A stretch of DNA of 14,607 nucleotides from an uncultured Treponema sp. (GTDB lineage Bacteria > Spirochaetota > Spirochaetia > Treponematales > Treponemataceae): contig CAMVBP010000025.1 of the NCBI GenBank assembly GCA_947165795.1, positions 1 through 14,607 on the forward strand, in the 5' to 3' direction. Positions 6,392 through 11,667 of the stretch are shown here, in pieces. A program made the translations under genes and the position numbers. The stretch's first letter is position 1, and every line of letters begins with the position of its first letter. The notes beneath the pieces are model-generated. The model searched no databases and was not told where the DNA came from. It saw only the letters and a list, made by a program, of their open reading frames with translations.

Positions 6392-7504
6392 ATGAACAAT
6401 ATTGAAAAAATTAAAAATGCATTTAATTCTTTTTACAATTTCAATGATGATACTCGGGAAATAATGAACGAGTTTTATGAGAATCAGGAATCGTATTTAA
6501 AACTTCTTAAAAATACATTGCAGGCGATAAATGAAATTGAAAATAAATTAAAAATTACTGTGTCTGAACAGTATAAAGATTTTCTAAAAGCTGAAATAGG
6601 TAACTATATTTATAATCCAGGTTCTATTGATGAATTTAGGGCTTATGATGCGCAGGAACTTTTTAGTTTTAATTATATCGGTGATAATGTTGGTAATAAT
6701 GCAATTGAAGAATTAAGCGATTTTTTAATTGTAGGCCAGGATAATGGAGAATACAGTTATTTCTTTGATGTTCATAATACGTTGAATCACGGAACTGATA
6801 CTTTTTGGCGAGTCAACAGGTCTTCATGTACAGATTATGAGATAGTTGGTAATACATTCATTGATTTTCTAATAGAAGTATCGACAAGAAAAAAAATTAA
6901 TGCAATAACTCCTTTCAAACAAGAAAAAGAGATAATTCCAGAAGGTATTGAAAAAACTTTTATCATTGATCTTTCTAAACAAATATCTAAGAAACAATTT
7001 GAATCATCTTTTGATAATATTGAAAAAATAAAAGGATATTTTTCTGAAATAGAAAAAAAAGATAAATTTTTTTGCTTATCAGACTATTGGGATGTTCATA
7101 TTTCAAGTCTAATTAAACTTAAGCAGATAATGAATAGTTCTTTTCCTTATAACACTGTATATCTTCTTTTGAATTTAAGGAATGTTTCTTTTTTTCTAAG
7201 TAATATACGTTTTGAAATGCTTTTGGATGAGCAATTGGAAAATTATAATATTGGGAAAAAGGCAAAAAAGTATTTAAAAGATATGTTTGTATTTGCCTAT
7301 TCTGATTCTCGTTTCTTAGAAGTTAATGGCAGTTATTTTGATTATTTTTTTGTAGACACGACAAATAAACTTGGAAAAGGCGCAGAATCAATTTATATTA
7401 TCAGTGAGAATTCCAAAAAGCTCGAAGAAGCCTGCTTTGTTGCTAAAGACATCGTAGACCTTTTTAGGATTTTTGCTGAAGGGGAAGTTGGTGTACGTGA
7501 GTAG
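6392..7504 (+). CDS. SUKH (SMI1/KNR4) domain immunity-like protein, premature stop likely
   Basis: A 370-residue protein. Residues about 47-163 form a SUKH domain: IENKLKITVSEQYKDFLKAE, then ELFSFNYIG, then DFLIVGQDNGEYSYFFDVHN and a final helix FIDFL. SUKH proteins are a large superfamily of immunity proteins against nuclease and deaminase toxins. The second half (about 195-370) ends in a region that again resembles SUKH (YFFVDTTNKLG, AKDIVDLFRIFAEGE). The stop at 7502-7504 is followed in the same frame by coding-like RIGSDWENERLRKE, ending in a TGA (7556-7558) that overlaps the next gene's ATG. The detached tails elsewhere read FAEGEEINTTPIG, so the original protein probably ran on to 7558 and has lost about 17 residues. 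Whether the shortened form works is open. Confidence 0.65.
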   Translation: MNNIEKIKNAFNSFYNFNDDTREIMNEFYENQESYLKLLKNTLQAINEIENKLKITVSEQYKDFLKAEIGNYIYNPGSIDEFRAYDAQELFSFNYIGDNVGNNAIEELSDFLIVGQDNGEYSYFFDVHNTLNHGTDTFWRVNRSSCTDYEIVGNTFIDFLIEVSTRKKINAITPFKQEKEIIPEGIEKTFIIDLSKQISKKQFESSFDNIEKIKGYFSEIEKKDKFFCLSDYWDVHISSLIKLKQIMNSSFPYNTVYLLLNLRNVSFFLSNIRFEMLLDEQLENYNIGKKAKKYLKDMFVFAYSDSRFLEVNGSYFDYFFVDTTNKLGKGAESIYIISENSKKLEEACFVAKDIVDLFRIFAEGEVGVRE

Positions 7505-7554
7505 ATCATAAAACGAATTGGTAGTGACTGGGAGAATGAACGATTAAGAAAAGA

Positions 7555-7953
7555 ATGAATAAATTTGAATTTAATACAGAAGTGAATGATTCTCAAGTAA
7601 AACTCTATTGTAGAGAACATATATATGGAGGTTCGACTGTTGATAAAACAGACATTCAATTTGATAAACGAAGTATTCCAGAACTGATAAAAGTATTAGA
7701 ACAAGGCGACTGTATCAATTTGTTAGCAGAGTCTACAATCAAAACTAATTGGGATAAAATTAATATTTATATTCTAGGAGATGAAAGAAGTTCAGAAGGT
7801 TTTATCCTTGAATTATTCAACGACCGAGAATTTATTTCAGGTGATGAAAATGATTGTTTCGGACCAGTTACAATTCCATTAGGTCGTTATCCCAAAGAAA
7901 CCGGCTGGGAATATGTCCGTTCGCTTATAGAAGAATTAAAGAAATACTGCTGA
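7555..7953 (+). CDS. Array protein, unrecognised family, paralogue 1
   Basis: A 132-residue soluble protein with no signal peptide. The ATG overlaps the TGA that closes the original SUKH frame (ATGA, 7555-7558), as in coupled genes. It is clearly paralogous to the gene at 8049: both carry IQFDKRS-PELIKVLEQGDCI, then LGDERSSEGF-LEL, then FGPVTIPLG, and end ETGWEYVR-LIE-LKKYC. The N-terminal 30 residues differ most. I do not recognise the family; small size, acidic composition and place among immunity-type genes make an immunity role plausible but unproven. Confidence 0.7.
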   Translation: MNKFEFNTEVNDSQVKLYCREHIYGGSTVDKTDIQFDKRSIPELIKVLEQGDCINLLAESTIKTNWDKINIYILGDERSSEGFILELFNDREFISGDENDCFGPVTIPLGRYPKETGWEYVRSLIEELKKYC

Positions 7954-8011
7954 TTATATTTCTCCAAACAAAGTTCTTTAACATAAAGCGAAGTGCGCAA
8001 AGGATTGTAGC
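7954..8011 (+). repeat. Duplicated 3' tail with left end of the structured repeat (copy D)
   Basis: After the stop codon the sequence TATATTTCTCCAAACAAAG and on through GCGCAAAGGATTGTAGCA (7995 to about 8011) recurs, with a few changes, after the paralogue at 8454-8512. Only the left 17 bases of the structured repeat are present here; it then breaks into the leader of the next gene. Gene and tail together were duplicated in tandem. Confidence 0.65.
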
Positions 8012-8048
8012 ATTATATGAAACTAAAATTTCATTAGGAGAATATTAA

Positions 8049-8453
8049 ATGAATAAAGAGTTTTATTTTGAAATTGAAGAAATAAATAATGAATTAAAAC
8101 TGCTGTGTTATAACTTAAGACATAATCAGAATCAGAATTATCGGAAAACAGAGATTCAATTTGACAAACGAAGTCTCCCAGAACTGATAAAAGTATTAGA
8201 ACAAGGTGATTGTATCAGTTTGTTAAAATCGTTTACTATTACAACTAATTGGGATCAGATAGAGATTGATAGTCTTGGAGATGAAAGAAGTTCAGAGGGA
8301 TTTTGTCTTGAACTTTATAATAGAAGAAAAATGGTAACACATGTAGATTCAGACAGGTTTGGTCCAGTTACAATCCCATTAGGACTGAAGCCCGAAGAAA
8401 CCGGCTGGGAATACGTTCGTCCACTTATAGAAGACTTAAAGAAATACTGCTGA
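8049..8453 (+). CDS. Array protein, unrecognised family, paralogue 2
   Basis: A 134-residue protein paralogous to the preceding gene; more than half of the positions are identical by eye, with the best matches in the central and last thirds. AGGAG lies about nine bases before the ATG. The conserved DERSSEGF and FGPVTIPLG blocks are probably structural or binding surfaces, while positions between them (for example SGDEND against VTHVDSD) vary, as expected of proteins tracking different partners. No known domain seen. Likely cytosolic and in one transcription unit with its neighbour unless the repeats between terminate. Confidence 0.7.
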   Translation: MNKEFYFEIEEINNELKLLCYNLRHNQNQNYRKTEIQFDKRSLPELIKVLEQGDCISLLKSFTITTNWDQIEIDSLGDERSSEGFCLELYNRRKMVTHVDSDRFGPVTIPLGLKPEETGWEYVRPLIEDLKKYC

Positions 8454-8606
8454 GTATATTTCTTCAAACAAAGTCCTTTGACATAAAGCGAAGTGCGCAA
8501 AGGATTGTAGCAGCGCCGTCAGGCGTTCCGAAGCAATGCGTAGGAATGGAGCGCGGTTAGCGCGGAACTGCGGAAAGCCTGGTTTTTGCGCCAGCAAAAA
8601 TGCGCC
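8454..8606 (+). repeat. Duplicated tail and structured repeat, copy B (full)
   Basis: The tail (8454-8512) duplicates 7954-8011. The full structured repeat runs from GCGCAAAGGAT (8495) to GCAAAAATGCGCC (8606), 112 bp. Its terminal hairpin pairs TTTTTGC (8583-8589) with GCAAAAA (8594-8600) over a GCCA loop; copy A keeps the outer arms but has a much longer inner stem, so pairing is conserved while the sequence between changes. Other small stems are GCGCC/GGCGT around GTCA near 8514 and GCGC/GCGC around GGTTA near 8551. The region 8607-8634 after it holds nothing I recognise. Confidence 0.72.
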
Positions 8607-8634
8607 CATAATGGTTGGAGAGCCACCGGATCAT

Positions 8635-8675
8635 ATGGGGCGAATTGCTAGCTTGAGATAAAAAAGGAGAACAAA
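8635..8675 (+). promoter_or_regulatory. Conserved leader before ankyrin gene 1
   Basis: ATGGGGCGAATTGC, then AGCTTGAG and TAAAAAAGGAGAA, precede the ankyrin ATG and recur with three or four changes at 9947-9988 before the second ankyrin gene. The strong AAAAAGGAG ribosome site sits here. The leader was copied along with the ankyrin module. No clear promoter boxes are visible within it. Confidence 0.5.
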
Positions 8676-9176
8676 ATGACTGAAGAAATAGAAATAAAAA
8701 TGAGAAAAGCAATAAAATCAAATAACCTAGAATCTGTAAAAGAAATATTTGAAAAAAATCCAGATTGTAAAAATGCAATAACTGTTTTTGGAAGTTTTTT
8801 ACATGATGCTGCAAAATATGGAAAATATGAAATAGTAAAATATTTTATAAATAATGGATTTAATGTAAATTTGAAAGCAGTTTTTTTAGAAGCAAATGCT
8901 CTAACTGATGCTGTAGAGCATGGGTATTTAGATATTGTTGAATTATTGCATAATGCTGGTGCAATTTTTGATACTAGTACATTTAGTGCTAATCCTTTAT
9001 TTGCAGCAATTTATAACCGTCATGTTGAGATTGCAAAATATCTTATAGACCAGGGAATAGATTTAACTGCGACTTATCATATTGGAGAAATAGAAAACTG
9101 TGACGCAATGGAATATGCTAAACAATATGGTTGTATAGAAATATATAACTATCTGAAAGCAAAGAGTGAAAAATAG
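8676..9176 (+). CDS. Ankyrin-repeat protein 1, immunity-like
   Basis: A 166-residue protein made almost wholly of ankyrin repeats, roughly residues 9-40, 43-75, 77-106, 108-138 and a last half repeat 144-166. Visible signatures are GSFLHDAAKYGKYEIVKYFI, NALTDAVEHGYLDIVELL and NPLFAAIYNRHVEIAKYLI. There is no signal peptide, so it is cytosolic. Ankyrin proteins of this size recur as immunity or regulatory partners in polymorphic toxin loci, which suits the neighbours; binding partner unknown. The protein has the same length as its copy at 9989-10489, and the last 60 codons or so are nearly identical in DNA while the first half has diverged, which suggests gene conversion at the 3' end. Confidence 0.75.
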   Translation: MTEEIEIKMRKAIKSNNLESVKEIFEKNPDCKNAITVFGSFLHDAAKYGKYEIVKYFINNGFNVNLKAVFLEANALTDAVEHGYLDIVELLHNAGAIFDTSTFSANPLFAAIYNRHVEIAKYLIDQGIDLTATYHIGEIENCDAMEYAKQYGCIEIYNYLKAKSEK

Positions 9177-9180
9177 TAAT

Positions 9181-9252
9181 ATGAATTTATTTCAAAAATT
9201 AATAAATATCAAAAAGGAATTACTAAGTGGCCTATTACAGATTCATAATTGA
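9181..9252 (+). CDS. Mini-ORF after ankyrin gene 1 (23 codons)
   Basis: It opens MNLFQKLINIK, the same start as at 6319 and 10494, four bases after the ankyrin stop, then diverges to KELLSGLLQIHN and stops ten bases before the next ATG. It is the shared 5' end of a lost downstream gene more probably than a working peptide. Confidence 0.3.
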   Translation: MNLFQKLINIKKELLSGLLQIHN

Positions 9253-9262
9253 GGAATGATTT

Positions 9263-9805
9263 ATGAAAATATACAAATTAAAAATTGATGTAAATAAATA
9301 TAAAGGTTGTTATGTTGTCGAATCAAAATTATCTAAACTTGATTTAGAAAAAATAGATATTGGGGAACAGTTAAATTTTTGTAATAATTCTATTTCTTTC
9401 AAATATGCAGATGAGGAAGGATTGATTCTTGGGGATGTTATTAAGTGCTGGGATTTTGGTGGTTTTCTTATAAATGACAGAACGCGTAATATATTAGAAA
9501 TGAATCCCAAATTGAAAATCCAATATATAAAATTCCAAGATGATTTTAACCTTATAAACAATCTTTTAGTAATTGATGCTTTAGATACAGAAAAAACGAA
9601 ATTTGAGTATTTCGAAAATGAAATTATTAGTATTGATAAGATTAGCTTAAAAAAAATGGATTTTCCACCACTTTTTCAAATTACTTTTCCAGATGGATTA
9701 GTTGAATTAGATTATTTTGTTACTAACGAATTCATAGAATATATTAAACAAAATAATATAAAAGGATTCAAATTTGAAGAAGTCTGGGACAGCGAAAAGG
9801 ACTAA
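9263..9805 (+). CDS. Immunity-like protein, Imm11/DUF1629 type
   Basis: A 180-residue protein with the full C-terminal layout of Imm11/DUF1629: NLLVIDALDTEKTKFEYF (about 101-118), a following strand-rich part, FQITFP and DYFVTNEFIEYIKQ, then NIKGFKFEEVW at the end. This is the best family match of the three Imm11-like genes here. GAGGAA lies seven bases before the ATG. Cytosolic, with an inferred role in neutralising a toxin. A 17-codon frame at 9808-9861 (MVKIIGTNGRFSYG) begins three bases after its stop and is cut off by repeat C, perhaps the start of a lost next gene. Confidence 0.65.
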   Translation: MKIYKLKIDVNKYKGCYVVESKLSKLDLEKIDIGEQLNFCNNSISFKYADEEGLILGDVIKCWDFGGFLINDRTRNILEMNPKLKIQYIKFQDDFNLINNLLVIDALDTEKTKFEYFENEIISIDKISLKKMDFPPLFQITFPDGLVELDYFVTNEFIEYIKQNNIKGFKFEEVWDSEKD

Positions 9806-9870
9806 TTATGGTAAAAATAATCGGAACAAACGGCCGGTTCTCATATGGTAATAACATTTGAATAAACACT

Positions 9871-9960
9871 GCGCAAAGGATTCGCAGGGCGCGAAGCGTT
9901 GCGTAGCGGCGGTGGTTGAGCTTGTCGAAACCACCTGAGCGTAGCAATGGGGCGAATTGC
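9871..9960 (+). repeat. Structured repeat, copy C, with inserted palindrome
   Basis: It begins GCGCAAAGGATTCGCAGGGC and equals copy A through GCGTTGCGTAGC (one change), then has about 38 extra bases and resumes AATGG-GCG. The insert carries a 25-bp palindrome (9911-9935; arms GGTGGTT and AACCACC as read across it) and is bounded by GCGTAGC at 9901-9907 and again at 9939-9945. The right end differs from A and B: there is no TTTTTGC hairpin, and it passes straight into the ankyrin leader. Confidence 0.7.
9911..9935 (+). repeat. 25-bp palindromic repeat (GGTGGTT/AACCACC arms)
   Basis: GGTGGTT, GAGCTTGTCGA, AACCACC. Read on the minus strand it differs at a single base from 12336-12360 inside iorA. 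The centre TTCGACA-GCTCA is, from general experience, a motif that recurs in short palindromes of many unrelated bacteria; its function is not known. It lies within repeat C with 7-bp direct repeats at a short distance on either side. Confidence 0.75.
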
Positions 9961-9988
9961 AAGCTTGAGTTAAAAAAGGAGAATAAGA

Positions 9989-10489
9989 ATGAAAGATGAA
10001 TTGATTAATAAAGCATTTGAATTAGTAGATAATGGTGATGTTGTAAAACTTAAAGAAATTGTAAACAAAAATCCATATCTTATAAATTCAGAATCAATCT
10101 ATGGGTCTTTATTGCAAGAAGCTGTAAATGAAGAAAATGAAGATATGGTAATTTTTTTGATTAATAACGGAGCTGACATAAATTATATTGGTGGGCTAGC
10201 CGGAACTTCAATTTTAACAGATGCAGTGAATAATGGAAATTTAAGGATTGTACAATTGCTTATCGAATCTGGTGTCGAGCTAACAGCAAAAACATTTGAA
10301 GCAAATTCATTATTTGCAGCAATTTATAAGCGACATAATGAAATTGCAAAATACCTTATAGACATGGGGATAGATACCACTGCGAAATATAATATTGGAG
10401 AAATAAAAAATTGCGATGCAATGGAATATGCTAAACAATATGGTTGCACAGAAATATATAACTATTTAAAAGCAAAAAGTGAAAAATAG
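9989..10489 (+). CDS. Ankyrin-repeat protein 2, immunity-like
   Basis: A 166-residue paralogue of the ankyrin protein at 8676, with the same repeat count: GSLLQEAVNEENEDMVIFLI, TSILTDAVNNGNLRIVQLLI, NSLFAAIYKRHNEIAKYLI and the final DAMEYAKQYGCTEIYNYL. Its leader (9947-9988) and 3' module are also shared with gene 1. AAAGGAG lies nine bases before the ATG. It is the intact reference for the broken copy at 6166-6314. Cytosolic; partner unknown; immunity role inferred from context only. Confidence 0.75.
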   Translation: MKDELINKAFELVDNGDVVKLKEIVNKNPYLINSESIYGSLLQEAVNEENEDMVIFLINNGADINYIGGLAGTSILTDAVNNGNLRIVQLLIESGVELTAKTFEANSLFAAIYKRHNEIAKYLIDMGIDTTAKYNIGEIKNCDAMEYAKQYGCTEIYNYLKAKSEK

Positions 10490-10493
10490 TAAT

Positions 10494-10631
10494 ATGAATT
10501 TATTTCAAAAATTATTAAATATCAAATGGAATAAAGCAGTTTATACTCTTGAAAGAAATGGACATTTCGATATAGATTTTGAATGGGATCAAGCTCTCCA
10601 GATCCGAATGGAAGGAGTTAAAAATGTTTGA
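10494..10631 (+). CDS. Short ORF of 45 codons after ankyrin gene 2
   Basis: It opens with the shared MNLFQKLLNIK and continues WNKAVYTLERNGHFDIDFEW, then DQALQIRMEGVKNV, stopping inside the start of the next gene (TGA 10629-10631 overlaps codons 2-3 of the frame at 10624). This is the longest of the three versions and has protein-like composition, so it may be the most complete form of the lost gene or a small real protein coupled to the next gene. Family not recognised. Confidence 0.4.
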   Translation: MNLFQKLLNIKWNKAVYTLERNGHFDIDFEWDQALQIRMEGVKNV

Positions 10632-11067
10632 AGATGAATTTACAGAGTTACAGGCAGATATGGTTGATATCTGTAATGAGTATTCTCAAGGACTTGCAGA
10701 TAAAATATTTATTTATGCTGCGAATGAAGGAATTATTCTTGCTCATCATTTCTATTGTATAAATAATAAGCTGTATGAATGCAGCAAGTTAAATAATGCT
10801 GGCTTAAATACGATATTTGATGTTTCGGATTACTGTCAGGAACAGGTTTTAGATATCTTAAATGAAGATATTCAGAAAATTCAAACTGTTTGTGAAAAAT
10901 ATGATCAACCGGTGCCAAAACTTATGAAACTTGTTTTTGAACCGAAAACAAGCAAATTCACCGCAGAATATAAATATGAAAATCAAACAACAGATGATAT
11001 TTCTGAATTTGATAATGATGATACCTGGTTTGAAGAAGTAAAAGCAAAACTTGAAAATAATCATTAA
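10624..11067 (+). CDS. DUF600/YezG-like immunity protein
   Basis: I start this 147-residue protein at the ATG at 10624 because GGAAGGAG lies just upstream; a longer frame from a TTG at 10579 runs through the ribosome site and overlaps the small ORF throughout. The layout, an opening helix, DKIFIYAANEGIILAHHFYC, a middle helix EDIQKIQTVCEKYDQPVP, then a strand pair KLMKLVFEPKTSKFTAEYKY, fits the DUF600/YezG family, known as the immunity partner of YeeF-type toxins. It ends in an acidic tail. Family call is by pattern and uncertain; the cytosolic immunity role follows from it and from the neighbours. Confidence 0.55.
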   Translation: MFEDEFTELQADMVDICNEYSQGLADKIFIYAANEGIILAHHFYCINNKLYECSKLNNAGLNTIFDVSDYCQEQVLDILNEDIQKIQTVCEKYDQPVPKLMKLVFEPKTSKFTAEYKYENQTTDDISEFDNDDTWFEEVKAKLENNH

Positions 11068-11076
11068 ATAAATTGA

Positions 11077-11093
11077 TAGCGGCAGCCTGACAA
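11077..11093 (+). repeat. Possible remnant of the structured repeat
   Basis: GATAGCGG directly followed by CAGCCTG occurs between the DUF600-like gene and the next gene. In copy A the same GATAGCGG and GCAGCCTG blocks are separated by about eight bases. This may be a much-shortened copy; the match is too short to be sure. Confidence 0.25.
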
Positions 11094-11103
11094 AAATATA
11101 AAA

Positions 11104-11565
11104 ATGAAATTTTATTTAATAAAATATGAAGCTGAAAATCCTCAAAAATATGCAAGGGCGTTTATCTTTGAAAATAGTTTGTGGAAAGATGAACCTTTAT
11201 TTGCAGGTGAGTATAAAGCAAAACATGAATTACCGATTCCTTATTACGTAGAAAATAAAATCAAACCGAATGATTTTGTGTTTGCGAAAAACATTGTGGT
11301 TTCAGGTTCTTTTTTGAAAGTGATTTTTCAAGTGAATAAAGATTATGAAGCACTTGAAAGTCAGTTCTACTATCTGGGTAAAAATTCAAATGCCTTTTTA
11401 GAATCAAGCGGTAATGAATCAGGAACAATTTGGGATTTGTTTTATACGATGATTTTTCCAGGTTATGAATTGCTGAATGAAGAAGCATCGGATTGTGAGT
11501 ATATTTATATTGAAAGTTTAGGAAAACAGCTTATTCGTTCTATAAATACTTCAGGAAAATTTTGA
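11104..11565 (+). CDS. Imm11-like protein, C-terminally truncated paralogue
   Basis: A 153-residue protein related to the one at 4786-5349: both have MK-YL, HELPIPY (residue 42 on), KDYE followed by ESQF-Y, then WDL-YT-I-PGYEL or its equivalent. After the shared part (about residue 135) it ends NTSGKF, so the last 45-50 residues, which hold the TG-x-x-F-E core of the family in the longer copy, are missing. There is an internal extension (GKNSNAFLESSGNESG) that the other copy lacks. No clear ribosome site precedes the ATG. Either a decayed gene or a divergent short form; last gene of the array. Confidence 0.5.
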   Translation: MKFYLIKYEAENPQKYARAFIFENSLWKDEPLFAGEYKAKHELPIPYYVENKIKPNDFVFAKNIVVSGSFLKVIFQVNKDYEALESQFYYLGKNSNAFLESSGNESGTIWDLFYTMIFPGYELLNEEASDCEYIYIESLGKQLIRSINTSGKF

Positions 11566-11600
11566 GAACAAGCGCATAATGAAATTGAAATAAACTACTA

Positions 11601-11629
11601 TTTACCATTCTTCAAAATCGCTGTAAAAT
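11601..11629 (+). promoter_or_regulatory. Candidate promoter of the iorA operon
   Basis: TTTACC (11601-11606), a 17-base spacer and TAAAAT (11624-11629) give a fair sigma70-type promoter, starting transcription near 11636. The leader of about 32 bases contains AAGGG a few bases before the iorA ATG. It separates the ior genes from the array upstream. Confidence 0.4.
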
Positions 11630-11667
11630 TACATTCTCACTTAAAAAACATTTTATAAGGGAAAATC

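Noticed and set aside
7854..8048. Plus-strand frame overlapping the end of the first paralogue
   Set aside because: It is an out-of-frame reading of the conserved gene end and the tail repeat, without a ribosome site.
4656..9960. CRISPR array
   Set aside because: The repeats are far apart, of about 110 bp, unevenly kept and separated by genes, with no regular spacers and no cas genes.
10579..10623. Extended TTG start for the DUF600-like gene
   Set aside because: The extra 15 codons run through the GGAAGGAG site and a different open frame; the ATG at 10624 has the better ribosome site.
3791..11565. Integron gene-cassette array
   Set aside because: One-strand small genes with structured borders resemble an integron, but I found no integrase and no paired GTTRRRY/RYYYAAC core sites at the repeat ends. 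It cannot be supported from this window, although an array beyond its edges is not excluded.
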